From: Albibacterium sp963696875
GTDB taxonomy: Bacteria; Bacteroidota; Bacteroidia; Sphingobacteriales; Sphingobacteriaceae
Assembly (NCBI GenBank): GCA_963696875.1
Contig: CAVOLQ010000002.1
Location: 434,001 to 498,000 of the forward strand
Direction of reading: 5' to 3'
DNA: 64,000 bases
Part shown: positions 1 to 8,737 of the stretch, one piece after another
How positions within the stretch are numbered: position 1 is the first letter of the stretch
Layout: every line of letters starts with the position of its first letter
Made by a program: the position numbers and the translations under genes
Notes under the pieces: generated by a model
What the model saw: only the letters and a program-made list of their open reading frames with translations
What the model was told of the DNA's origin: nothing
Database searches by the model: none

Positions 1-804
1 AATCGTTGCGACTAAAAGATGGGGCACCTTTTGTTCATTGGCCAGAATTTGGTAGAAATGCAAACGATGAGCTTCGAAAATATTTTCTCGAAGTAATAGG
101 CGATGAATTATAGTTAGAATGCTGTCTACCCCATATACCGCTAAAAATAAAACATAAGTCCAATTCCCTGTTTCAAAAATCAACTTAAGTAAAAGCATTA
201 TTATCCAAAAAGCCATTGTTACACTTCCTACATCCCCAGCAAAGCAAATAGCTTTTTTACGGAAATTAAAAAAAAGAAAAACAAAGCAAGAGAGCATAGG
301 CAACCATATCAAATCCGGTTCTATAAATGAAAACTGCTTTATGTTAACAAACTGCAATCCTCCCAACACAACCAAGCTATAAAGGCCAGTAATTCCATTA
401 ATACCATCCATAAAGTTATAAGCATTGATGATTCCAATAGCGAGAATATAAAGAGAAATGACTCCCCACCATGGAATAAATCCAAAAATTGGAAGGAAGT
501 AAAAGAGCATAGTAACCGCTAAAAGATGAAAAATAATGCGAATACGGCTTGATAAATCTATACGATCATCCAAAAAACTAATTGTTCCAATGAGTGTTGC
601 ACCAAATACAACCAACCTGTATTCTGAGTACATTATTCCCGATATGATAATAGCTAATAGAAAAAGTATTCCACCGCCTCTTATCGTTAATTTATTATGA
701 GAACTTCTTTCATTTGGCTTATCAATAATGCCGAATTTAATAGCAATTCGAAAATAAATCCGCATAAAAGCAAAAAACAAAAGGGTCAATACAAGGTATG
801 GCAT
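1..804 (-). CDS. WecA/WbpL-like undecaprenyl-phosphate sugar-1-phosphate transferase (partial)
   Basis: Polytopic membrane enzyme of the MraY/WecA glycosyltransferase-4 family, which moves a sugar-1-phosphate from a UDP-sugar to undecaprenyl phosphate at the inner membrane to start surface polysaccharide synthesis. From the ATG at 804 the reading frame is open to the left edge, so the C-terminus is missing; 268 codons are present. Family motifs occur in order: DKPNERSSH near residue 26, FLDD, NAYNFMDGINGITG, FAGDVGS after a basic NFRKK stretch, and EAHRLHFYQ close to the edge. Hydrophobic segments separate them. The frame opens after a TAG just upstream, and the N-terminus fits the family. 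The sugar substrate cannot be told from sequence. Overlapping open frames on the other strand are shadows. Confidence 0.88.
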   Translation of the reverse strand, partial: MPYLVLTLLFFAFMRIYFRIAIKFGIIDKPNERSSHNKLTIRGGGILFLLAIIISGIMYSEYRLVVFGATLIGTISFLDDRIDLSSRIRIIFHLLAVTMLFYFLPIFGFIPWWGVISLYILAIGIINAYNFMDGINGITGLYSLVVLGGLQFVNIKQFSFIEPDLIWLPMLSCFVFLFFNFRKKAICFAGDVGSVTMAFWIIMLLLKLIFETGNWTYVLFLAVYGVDSILTIIHRLLLRENIFEAHRLHFYQILANEQKVPHLLVATI

Positions 805-889
805 AAAAAGCTTTTCAAACGAAATTGGAACCAACAAAAGTATAGAATATATCTACATAATTAAATTAATTCTCATTCAAGTACCCTAA

Positions 890-897
890 CAAAATTA
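890..897 (-). promoter_or_regulatory. Candidate -7 element for the WecA-like gene
   Basis: On the minus strand this reads TAATTTTG, a full match to the Bacteroidetes -7 consensus TAnnTTTG, about 85 bases before the start codon. No good -33 element is seen at the usual spacing, so support is moderate. Confidence 0.35.
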
Positions 898-1030
898 AGT
901 TACTAAATATAAGCCCTTTTACCAAAACACTTTGGCAATTATTATATACTTTTCTATTAACATTTTTCTTCAATTGTTTTTTGAAGAAGCGATTGAAACT
1001 TTAATATTAGGAGGTATTTCCACATTCAGT

Positions 1031-2059
1031 CTATTCGGGAATATCTATACGTTTGATTACACCATTGAATCCTTGTACGAAATCCGGAAGGCTATTTAAG
1101 AGTATTGGCTCATCGGTCTCAGGCATAAAGGCATTAAATAGAAATTGCTTAGCCGATTTAACAGGAACTTCAATAATAGCATATGCTTTTTTAGCAGGCT
1201 TATCGTGTCCTAATATCGGTCGCGGTCCGCCGCCCAATGCTCCTGAATTGAACAATCGAACACCTTTTTTATGCGCTGGAAAATATGCATGTTGATGTCC
1301 ACTTATATACAAATCAACACCATTTTTCTTGAAAAAATCAAGAGTAGCGTCTGCATCTGCATTCACTTCACCTACTTTATTTTTATCCGCAACAATGGCA
1401 TACAACGGCAAATGTCCAAGCAATATGCGCAACCTAGATTTCTTAGCCACCTTGCTTTTTAATTGCTCCTTCATCCATAACATTACTTCTGGCTCTATTT
1501 CTGCAGCAGAAGCATCCCAACTCATAAAAAATACATTATTCTTTATATAACTAAAGTAAAATGGATAATGTGATCGATCTACAAAAGTAAGGTTACTCGA
1601 AGGCAAATGGTCATCCCAAAAATATTTGGCAGCCGCGCGATCTTTTAAAAAACTAGGGGAAGCATCATGGTTTCCCATCGTAAATCCAAAAGGAATCTTA
1701 AGACTGTCAATTGGCTTTAAAATATTTTGATTAAAAGACTGCCACATTTCTGCAAGTCTCTCTTCCGTTAATGAGGCTTTTTGTCCAGCAACCATATCAC
1801 CCCCACATAGTATGATATCTGGTTTTATTTGAGCTATTCGACGAATAACTGAATCGACTTCTTTGCTATATGTTACGGAGCCATAACTATCGTTCAAGTC
1901 ACTGATCACCATAATTTTCAATTCCTTATCTTGTTGCTCGCTTTTCAAAGAATCACCCGCTTTAATAACACGCCAATCAGCTATAGTGTCTGATTTAAAA
2001 GAAGTGACTATCAAAAAGACAATAAACAATAAAAAGCCGGTTTTTAATTTCAAATTCAT
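1031..2059 (-). CDS. Secreted calcineurin-like metallophosphoesterase
   Basis: A 342-residue metallophosphoesterase with an N-terminal hydrophobic segment (residues about 7-21) that should export or anchor it. The metal-binding motifs follow in order: VISDLN near residue 51, CGGDM, GNHDAS, GHLPLY and SGHQHAYF. The first motif is D-x-N rather than the common D-x-H; the remaining ligands are present, so activity is still plausible. The substrate is unknown. It ends 226 bases before the WecA-like start and is divergent from tmk. No operon partner is evident. Confidence 0.85.
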   Translation of the reverse strand: MNLKLKTGFLLFIVFLIVTSFKSDTIADWRVIKAGDSLKSEQQDKELKIMVISDLNDSYGSVTYSKEVDSVIRRIAQIKPDIILCGGDMVAGQKASLTEERLAEMWQSFNQNILKPIDSLKIPFGFTMGNHDASPSFLKDRAAAKYFWDDHLPSSNLTFVDRSHYPFYFSYIKNNVFFMSWDASAAEIEPEVMLWMKEQLKSKVAKKSRLRILLGHLPLYAIVADKNKVGEVNADADATLDFFKKNGVDLYISGHQHAYFPAHKKGVRLFNSGALGGGPRPILGHDKPAKKAYAIIEVPVKSAKQFLFNAFMPETDEPILLNSLPDFVQGFNGVIKRIDIPE

Positions 2060-2128
2060 GGTGGTTCCCTTATAATGGTTCTTTCTTTTCTAATTTCTGC
2101 CAAGATATTAATTATTCCTACAGCGATC

Positions 2129-2145
2129 GAATAACGTCGTTATTC
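2129..2145. promoter_or_regulatory. 17-bp perfect palindrome in a divergent promoter region
   Basis: GAATAACG and CGTTATTC flank a single T. The palindrome lies between the divergent metallophosphoesterase gene and tmk, where an operator would sit. No regulator gene lies next to it. Confidence 0.4.
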
Positions 2146-2197
2146 TTTAAAAAAAATATATTATTGAGCCTCCGTATCTAAACAAAATTTTATATCT

Positions 2198-2205
2198 TAA
2201 CTTTG
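2198..2205 (+). promoter_or_regulatory. Candidate -7 promoter element of tmk
   Basis: TAACTTTG fits the Bacteroidetes -7 consensus and ends 41 bases before the tmk start codon. The -33 element is weak. Confidence 0.5.
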
Positions 2206-2246
2206 GCTTCAAAATTTAGATAAACATCCTTTTGAATTAAAAACAA

Positions 2247-2891
2247 ATGAGAAAAAACTTATTTATAGCCTTTGAAGGAATTGATGGAAGTGGGAAAAGC
2301 ACGCAGGTAAAACTTCTAACAGAACAATTAGAAAAAGCTAGCCATAAGGTTTATTCAACTTTTGAGCCGACAGATAGCCGCATAGGATCCCTCATTCGGG
2401 ATGTTTTTAATCATAGATTTGAAGCTGACGAGAGAGCAATTGCGGCTTTATTTGTTGCCGATCGATTGGATCACCTACTCAACAAAACGAATGGAATCCT
2501 GAAAAAGATCGAAGATGGATATACAGTTATAACAGACAGGTATTATCTTTCTTCCTATGCTTATCATGGAATAAATATGCCTTTGGATTGGGTGATAGAA
2601 GCCAATTCCTTAAGTGCTAAACTACTGCGACCTGACCTGAACATCTATATAGACATTTCAGCTGAGGCAAGTATGAAAAGGTTGACAAGTGGCAGAACTT
2701 CAATGGAGCTGTATGAAAATCTAGAAAACCTCAAAAAAGTTCGTAATAAATATTTGGAGGTAATTGACCGCTTAAAGTCTGAAGAAAATGTATTTATTAC
2801 AGAAGGAGACCGTTCACCGACATTAGTTGCAAACGATATCTGGAATCATGTATCAAGGCTGACTGCCAAATCTGAAACCGAAACTACTTAA
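2247..2891 (+). CDS. tmk: Thymidylate kinase
   Basis: Phosphorylates dTMP to dTDP with ATP in the cytoplasm, an essential step of dTTP supply. The 214-residue length is normal for the family. Visible motifs are the P-loop FEGIDGSGKST at residues 9-19, the DRYYLSS motif at residues 97-103, and a lid-like segment around SGRTSMELYENL. It is monocistronic and convergent with dnaE2, with only 51 bases between them. Confidence 0.95.
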   Translation: MRKNLFIAFEGIDGSGKSTQVKLLTEQLEKASHKVYSTFEPTDSRIGSLIRDVFNHRFEADERAIAALFVADRLDHLLNKTNGILKKIEDGYTVITDRYYLSSYAYHGINMPLDWVIEANSLSAKLLRPDLNIYIDISAEASMKRLTSGRTSMELYENLENLKKVRNKYLEVIDRLKSEENVFITEGDRSPTLVANDIWNHVSRLTAKSETETT

Positions 2892-2942
2892 TTTATATAA
2901 AGTGATCATATATCTCTGGTAGTGAGTTAATTAAATTCGTTT

Positions 2943-5900
2943 TTATTTGAAATTCCTTCCATCATGAAAAGTATCCTTAAGAAATCCTTCCGGAACCTTT
3001 TTCACTTTGCTTTGTGAAGAATAAGGAGTGTTTTTTTCATCAACATCCGATGCTCGCAATACAGGTAAATCGTCCTGCTCCAGTTGTACTAATTTACTCA
3101 AGAGCTTCGTGATGTTAATACATTTGCTGACAATAACGTGAACCACTTTCCCCTCCCGCTGCAACTTTCCCTCTACCATGAGCAATCTTGAATTTAGGAT
3201 TTCCTTACGGTAGGTTTCAAAAAGCTTCTCAAATACCACGAGGTTTGTATTACCGGTTTCATCTTCTATCGTTATAAAACATATCCCCTTAGCAGTTCCA
3301 GGGCGCTGCCTGACCAGAACCAGTCCTGCAACCTTCACCATTTGACCATTAGTCGCATCATGATTAATGGCATGTGATGAAAGAACCCTTAGCATTTCCA
3401 GCTGTGGACGGACAAAGCTGACCGGATGAGCTTTTAAAGACAAACCAACTGTTGCATAATCCTGAACCACATGTTCCCCCTGCGTCATTAACGGCAATTC
3501 GACCTGGGCTTCCAATATACTTTCCGAAGGCTGACCTTTAAATACTCCTACAGGCATATCCTGCAATGCCGATACTTCCCAAAGGGCCTTCCTGCGGTCA
3601 AGGCCCATAGATCGGAAGGCATCGGCATCAGCCAATCGTTCTAATGTAGCAATTGAGATTCCAGCATCTCGTAAAGAAATAAGGTTTTTGTAACCAGCTC
3701 CTCTACAATCTACTAAAATATCCATTTCCTCTTCCCTTATTCCTTTAATCTGCCGAAAGCCTAAACGTATCGCGTAATATTTACCCGACTTTTCTTCAAG
3801 CAGGTTGTCCCAAGTGGAATGGTTGATGTCGGGCGGACGAACATCTACATGGTGCTTTTGAGCGTCGATGACAATCTGTGCGGGTTGATAAAAGCCCATT
3901 GGCATACTGTTTAGCAGTGCCGTAGCAAAGACATCGGGATAATAATGTTTTAGCCAACAGGATACATACACCAGCAAAGCAAAACTTGCCGCATGGCTTT
4001 CAGGGAAACCATAACTACCAAAACCCTCTAGCTGCTTAAATATCCGCCTGGCAAATTCCTCAGTATAACCCTTTTTCATCATACCATCAACCAGTTTCTG
4101 TTGATAGAGATTCATCTTTCCGTTGGATTTGAAAGTTGCCATGCTGCGACGCAATCCGTCAGCTTCAGCAGGAGTAAATCCTGCTGCAACGATTGCAATC
4201 TTCATCGCCTGTTCCTGAAAAAGCGGCACACCAAGGGTACGTCCTAAAATTTCCTCTAGTTCTGGCATCGGGTATTCTATAGCTTCCTCACCATTGCGCC
4301 GCCGTAAATACGGGTGTACCATGTCTCCCTGTATCGGGCCCGGTCTTACGATGGCCACTTCAATGACGAGATCATAAAATTTCTTTGGTTTCAATCGCGG
4401 CAACATCGACATTTGTGCCCGACTTTCAATTTGAAAAACTCCTAAAGTATCCGCTAAGCTAATCATCTGATAAACCTCAGGATCATCCTCTGGAATAGTA
4501 GCCAGTGTCAGGTCTAAGCCATAGTGATCCTTACACATAGTGAACGCCTTACGGATACAGGTCAGCATCCCTAGGGCCAAAACATCGACTTTTAAAAATC
4601 CCAGTTCATCGATATCGTCCTTGTTCCATTCAATATTAGTACGGTCATCCATACGGGCGTTCAAGATCGGGCAGAGATCTGTCAGCTTTTCCTGAGTCAC
4701 AACAAAGCCTCCAGTATGCTGACCAAGTTGCCGTGGGAAACCCATCATCTGGGCAGTAAGCTCCAGCGTCTTTTTCAAATGCGGATCATGTGGATTTAAG
4801 CCCTGATCAGCAACTCGTTTACCGTCAAACCATTCATCGGTATATTCCCAAATTGAACTCGATAGTCGGTTAATCGTATCTACGGATAAACCCATTGCTT
4901 TACCGACATCTCGAATCGCACCTTTCTGGTGCTGTTGAGTGACCGTAGCGACAATGGCAGCCCGGTCGCGGCCATACTTATCATAGATGTATTGGATAAT
5001 TTCTTCACGTCGTTCATGTTCAAAGTCCACGTCAATATCTGGAGGCTCATTTCTAGCTGGAGATACAAAACGTTCAAACAGCAGGTCAAACTTCATAGGA
5101 TTGACGGAAGTAATGCCCAAACAGAAACAAATGGCGGAGTTTGCTGCCGAGCCCCGGCCCTGGCACAAGATGCCTCGACTACGTGCTTCGCGGACAATAT
5201 CCTCAACAAATAAGAAGTAATTGGCGTAATCCATTTTTTTGACAAATTCCATTTCATGGATAATCATCTTCCCTACTTTTTCCGGGATGATCTCCCCGTA
5301 AATTTCATGTGCACCCTTCCAAGTCAGGTGTTCCAGTTCTTCCAGAGGGCTGCGTCCGCTCTGGTTAATCTCGGCCGGATAGACATACTTCAATTCATCA
5401 AGCGAAAAAGTGCATGCTTCAGATATCTCCATTGTATTCCGGATGGCAGCAGGATATCTGCGGAATAAACGATGCATCTCCTCAACAGACTTCATATAGC
5501 GTTCAGCATTTTGATGCAGCCTGAAACCTGCGTCATGTATGGTACACTTTTCCCTGACGCAGGTCAGGATGTCCTGTAATTCCCTTCGAGAAGGCTCATG
5601 ATAATGCACATCGTTTGTTGCCACAACAGGAATATGATATCTTTCTGAAAGCTGCCGAATACGAAAGATCAGTTTATCATCATTACCGAGATAACTGCGC
5701 GTAACAGAAAGATACAGCTGCCTAGACAGCGCTTCTTTGTATTCTAGAACATCTTGGACAAAAGATTCTTCAAAATTGAACTGCCTGTTCAACTGTTTCG
5801 GCATCACGACCGTAAACAAAATCCCTTTAGCATGTTCATATACATCTGCTTTATTCAAATGGCAAGATCCTTTTTCGGCGCGGAGATTGCCTTTAGTAAG

Positions 5901-6173
5901 TAAAGCAGACAGTCTACCATAAGCCTCCCGATCTGTTGGGTACGCTAGTAGACTCGGACCGTCCAGTAAATCCAATCGGCAGGCCGGAATAATCCGGATG
6001 TCTTTTTCTTTAGCAGCGGCATGGGCACGAACAATCCCTGCCAAGGTGTTTCGATCAGTAATGGCAATTTTTTTATAGCCAAAGATAGCGGCCTGTGCCA
6101 CCAGCTCGTGGGGGTGTGAGGCTCCTCTTAAGAAACTAAAATTAGAGGTGGCTTGTAATTCGCTATATTGCAT
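2943..6173 (-). CDS. dnaE2: Error-prone DNA polymerase DnaE2 (ImuC)
   Basis: C-family polymerase that performs translesion synthesis with ImuA and ImuB. An N-terminal PHP domain begins SELQATSNFSFLRGASHP and carries TDRNTLAG. The palm shows the catalytic PPDIDVDFEHERR and a further Asp in FLKVDVLALG. Helix-hairpin-helix and OB-fold regions follow (VKVAGLVLVRQRPG). The ATG at 6173 gives the family's usual N-terminus and 1076 residues. An in-frame TTG at 6218 would add 15 residues and has a well-placed Shine-Dalgarno sequence, so the start is uncertain. Position as third gene after imuA and imuB supports DnaE2 over the replicative DnaE. Confidence 0.93.
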   Translation of the reverse strand: MQYSELQATSNFSFLRGASHPHELVAQAAIFGYKKIAITDRNTLAGIVRAHAAAKEKDIRIIPACRLDLLDGPSLLAYPTDREAYGRLSALLTKGNLRAEKGSCHLNKADVYEHAKGILFTVVMPKQLNRQFNFEESFVQDVLEYKEALSRQLYLSVTRSYLGNDDKLIFRIRQLSERYHIPVVATNDVHYHEPSRRELQDILTCVREKCTIHDAGFRLHQNAERYMKSVEEMHRLFRRYPAAIRNTMEISEACTFSLDELKYVYPAEINQSGRSPLEELEHLTWKGAHEIYGEIIPEKVGKMIIHEMEFVKKMDYANYFLFVEDIVREARSRGILCQGRGSAANSAICFCLGITSVNPMKFDLLFERFVSPARNEPPDIDVDFEHERREEIIQYIYDKYGRDRAAIVATVTQQHQKGAIRDVGKAMGLSVDTINRLSSSIWEYTDEWFDGKRVADQGLNPHDPHLKKTLELTAQMMGFPRQLGQHTGGFVVTQEKLTDLCPILNARMDDRTNIEWNKDDIDELGFLKVDVLALGMLTCIRKAFTMCKDHYGLDLTLATIPEDDPEVYQMISLADTLGVFQIESRAQMSMLPRLKPKKFYDLVIEVAIVRPGPIQGDMVHPYLRRRNGEEAIEYPMPELEEILGRTLGVPLFQEQAMKIAIVAAGFTPAEADGLRRSMATFKSNGKMNLYQQKLVDGMMKKGYTEEFARRIFKQLEGFGSYGFPESHAASFALLVYVSCWLKHYYPDVFATALLNSMPMGFYQPAQIVIDAQKHHVDVRPPDINHSTWDNLLEEKSGKYYAIRLGFRQIKGIREEEMDILVDCRGAGYKNLISLRDAGISIATLERLADADAFRSMGLDRRKALWEVSALQDMPVGVFKGQPSESILEAQVELPLMTQGEHVVQDYATVGLSLKAHPVSFVRPQLEMLRVLSSHAINHDATNGQMVKVAGLVLVRQRPGTAKGICFITIEDETGNTNLVVFEKLFETYRKEILNSRLLMVEGKLQREGKVVHVIVSKCINITKLLSKLVQLEQDDLPVLRASDVDEKNTPYSSQSKVKKVPEGFLKDTFHDGRNFK

Positions 6174-6220
6174 CTTGATCAAATAAATATTGATGAATGT
6201 TCGCTTGCATTGTATCAATT

Positions 6221-6229
6221 ATCTCCTTT
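6221..6229 (-). promoter_or_regulatory. Shine-Dalgarno sequence before dnaE2
   Basis: The minus strand reads AAAGGAGAT, with GGAG four bases from an in-frame TTG at 6218 and 49 bases from the ATG at 6173. It also lies 12 bases before an ATG at 6210 that opens a 15-codon out-of-frame peptide. Clear Shine-Dalgarno sites are uncommon in Bacteroidetes, so this one supports the TTG start, though family alignment favours the ATG. Confidence 0.5.
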
Positions 6230-6266
6230 CACTCGGTTGAGAGCTTTGCAGCTCAGGATGATCTCC

Positions 6267-7772
6267 CTAAGCAAAAAACCCATGTATGAACCATTTATAC
6301 CCTTCATTACCATAATGACCCGAGCGAAACAGCCAATACCTTTGCCCCTGTTCATCCTCTACCTGGTAGTAATCCCGATGTTCACCTTTATCAAGCCACC
6401 ATTCCCGTTCTATACGTTCGGGGCCATCAGCCTTAATAACATTATGTTTTGTTCCTTTATAAATGAAAAACTTCGGTGGATTATCCGGGATTAAGGCCAT
6501 CACATCAATTGGGTCAGGATTCTTAAGCAGTTCAGTAGGACGCGGTTTATCGCTACGCCAATCTGAACTCGGCTTTTCTGTAATCGAGGTCGAGCTTTTG
6601 AACGACCGTTCAGGCCAGTAGTGGGCAGCAGGAATATAGCGATTAATAACACTTGAACCCACTTTACCCGCCACAAGATCAAGAAATTGGATTACACTCT
6701 GGTCATCTAGCCCAGGTTTCCCAGCCCAAAGTGCTTCCTGTCCTGGCATTACATCATCCACTTTTGGTGCCTCTAATACAAACAGCTCTATTCCCAATCC
6801 CGGCCTTATTTGTTCAATTTTGAGTTGAAAAAGGGTAAACAAATGGTTTACGTTATGGCTAGCTCCATTCGTACCAATATCAACCTGAACGATTTGCCCA
6901 TCAATACGATAACAAGTTAATATAGCCTTTCTTAATCCTTTCCCTTCGTTTTGCAAATGTAAACACAGTTTTTCCAGCAACCTTGTAATGGCCACTTCAA
7001 TTCCCTTACGGGTCTTGATCGGTTCAAGACAAGGCAAACGCTCCTGAAAAAGTACAGGGACTTGCAAAGGCTGGATAATCTCATCTACGGTTCCGAGTGC
7101 TTGGCCTAAGCGGGCTAAAAATTCCTCCCCAAATCGTCTGCGAAGGACGGAACGGGGCATCCCAATAAAGCTTTTGATCTGATAAAAGCCAAGCTTCCGC
7201 AATTTGGACAAAGTGGCTTCGTTTAAGCGCAGGGCTATCGGTGGTAAAGACAGTAAAGCCTCTGCATGACCGCCAGTCGAGATTAAAGGGGTTATTGTAC
7301 CAAATCGGGAAACCGCCCAAGCGGCCCCGGTCGTATCAGCCATTGCTAGCCGGACGGTATACCCCTTAGTTTTTAATCTGAATATAATCTCTTTTAGGTA
7401 TTCACGCTCTCCACCCCAAAGATGAGTACAGCCGCTGACATCCATGAATAATCCATCCATCGAAAATTCATCAATCATCACGGTTGGGGAATACCTCACA
7501 CACCATTCCCCAAGCCCTTTTAGTAGCTTAGCGACACGGCTAGGTTTATCATCCAATACTTCCAGCCCTGGACATATTGCTTTAGCGTCCGCTGCTCGCA
7601 TTCCTATTTCAATCCCTTGTGACTGTGCCAAAGGACTTATAGCGGTAATTATCATGCGACCGTGCAGGGGTGCAGCAAAAACAAAGGGCACCTCTTTCAG
7701 TTCCGGGCGGCGAATGAGCTGCCAGTCAGCCAGCAAGTAGCGGAACCATATGGAAACAAAACGCTTTTGCAT
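6267..7772 (-). CDS. imuB: ImuB, Y-family polymerase-like mutasome subunit
   Basis: A 501-residue Y-family-like protein. In the ImuABC mutasome, ImuB is the hub linking the beta clamp, ImuA and DnaE2 and is generally not a polymerase itself. The first Y-family motif, at residues 6-12 (VSIWFRY), lacks the metal-binding Asp of active enzymes, which fits a non-catalytic role. The DEFSMDGLFMDVSG stretch at residues 101-114 and CTHLWGG after it are typical of ImuB. The start is two bases after the imuA stop, so the two are probably translationally coupled. A beta-clamp motif could not be identified by eye. Confidence 0.9.
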   Translation of the reverse strand: MQKRFVSIWFRYLLADWQLIRRPELKEVPFVFAAPLHGRMIITAISPLAQSQGIEIGMRAADAKAICPGLEVLDDKPSRVAKLLKGLGEWCVRYSPTVMIDEFSMDGLFMDVSGCTHLWGGEREYLKEIIFRLKTKGYTVRLAMADTTGAAWAVSRFGTITPLISTGGHAEALLSLPPIALRLNEATLSKLRKLGFYQIKSFIGMPRSVLRRRFGEEFLARLGQALGTVDEIIQPLQVPVLFQERLPCLEPIKTRKGIEVAITRLLEKLCLHLQNEGKGLRKAILTCYRIDGQIVQVDIGTNGASHNVNHLFTLFQLKIEQIRPGLGIELFVLEAPKVDDVMPGQEALWAGKPGLDDQSVIQFLDLVAGKVGSSVINRYIPAAHYWPERSFKSSTSITEKPSSDWRSDKPRPTELLKNPDPIDVMALIPDNPPKFFIYKGTKHNVIKADGPERIEREWWLDKGEHRDYYQVEDEQGQRYWLFRSGHYGNEGYKWFIHGFFA

Positions 7773-7774
7773 TG

Positions 7775-8512
7775 TTAGCCGATTTGCCTTTCCTCCTCAT
7801 CAACCCATGGCTTTTCTTGTTGGACCTTTGGTACTTCAACAAACCTGTCGCCTTCCCATTCAATTGTCCAGCACCCCGGATTCCCATGGCGAACTTTGAT
7901 CAGCTCTACACTCCAACGAGGAAAGCCAACACCCGGCATCCCTTCCTCTGTCTCACTCGGAACCGGGCTAATCTTCCATCGTGCTGTTGCCACACTGGCT
8001 AGTGCCTTACGGGCATCTTTGCGCAAAATAAACCCGGTAACGCCTGTTTTCTCAACCGCGAGTTGTAACCTGCGAGACTCGATCACACTTAAGCCATTCA
8101 CTTCTGCTACCACAGCCGCTAGCCCGTCACATTTTAAAGCTTCTTCCATAATCCAAAGCACGTCCTTCTCTTTAGTCACATCCATGAAAATGATCCGCTC
8201 CGGATCTACGTTGAACAATCTAAGTGAAACAGGAAAAAGTTTTCTTGAAGTACTGACCCAAACACAGGCCGCCCCTTCTTTCATGAGTATAGAAAGTAAA
8301 GCTCCGATGAAACCGCCAGTGGCCGCCGAATGTTCCGGTACAACGCTAATAAACTCGTGAATTGCCATTTTAGGAAAAACACCATCTGGAAAGGCCTTTT
8401 CGACCGCGCCCAGACCAATAGCCTCACCAGCATCACCCTCCAATGGTTTAAATCCTTGCCACAGCAAAATATCCCTCTGCAATTTGCTAATCAATTCCTT
8501 GCGTGCATTCAT
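7775..8512 (-). CDS. imuA: ImuA, RecA-like mutasome subunit
   Basis: First gene of the mutasome operon, 245 residues. It matches ImuA proteins, RecA/SulA-related factors needed for damage-induced mutagenesis. FPDGVFP and AIHEF near residues 41-54 are typical of the group. At residues 59-67, where RecA has its Walker A loop, the sequence is PEHSAATGG with no GK[ST], so ATP binding there is doubtful. It has an excellent Shine-Dalgarno site and an operator-rich promoter just upstream. Confidence 0.85.
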   Translation of the reverse strand: MNARKELISKLQRDILLWQGFKPLEGDAGEAIGLGAVEKAFPDGVFPKMAIHEFISVVPEHSAATGGFIGALLSILMKEGAACVWVSTSRKLFPVSLRLFNVDPERIIFMDVTKEKDVLWIMEEALKCDGLAAVVAEVNGLSVIESRRLQLAVEKTGVTGFILRKDARKALASVATARWKISPVPSETEEGMPGVGFPRWSVELIKVRHGNPGCWTIEWEGDRFVEVPKVQQEKPWVDEEERQIG

Positions 8513-8516
8513 AGCT

Positions 8517-8525
8517 ACCTCCTTA
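8517..8525 (-). promoter_or_regulatory. Strong Shine-Dalgarno sequence of imuA
   Basis: The minus strand reads TAAGGAGGT, four bases before the imuA ATG at 8512. It is the best Shine-Dalgarno match noted near a start in this window and fixes the start. Confidence 0.8.
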
Positions 8526-8543
8526 TTTAAGCTAATATCATTA

Positions 8544-8590
8544 TTCTCTAAACTAGAGAAAACAAAGATAATACTAATAATATTAGTATT
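8544..8590 (-). promoter_or_regulatory. Mutasome promoter with two inverted-repeat operators
   Basis: On the minus strand TATCTTTG (8570-8563) is a perfect Bacteroidetes -7 element for imuA. Immediately upstream, at 8570-8590, is a perfect inverted repeat with 10-base arms AATACTAATA and TATTAGTATT around one A, filling the -33/-7 spacer. Immediately downstream, at 8544-8560, is a second repeat, TTCTCTA and TAGAGAA around three bases, over the likely start of transcription. Both places suit repressor binding. ImuABC operons are usually damage-inducible through LexA, but these sequences resemble neither the E. coli nor the B. subtilis LexA box. Confidence 0.65.
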
Positions 8591-8737
8591 TATATAAACT
8601 TCATAAAGATTTTTAATTCGCTATAAATGATTTCAAAAAAAGATGGAAATACTGGATTAGGAGGTAGTTGATAAATCGAATCGCTAATAGTCTTATAAAT
8701 TAAACGATTCCAAAATTAGCTATTAAGATAAGTATAC

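Noticed and set aside
3..113. Plus-strand open frame ending at the TAG at 111-113, as if a gene tail entered the window
   Set aside because: The minus strand here encodes the well-supported WecA-like protein with family motifs, so this is an antisense shadow.
4929..5220. Plus-strand frames inside dnaE2
   Set aside because: Shadows of the catalytic palm region; the minus-strand protein is strongly conserved.
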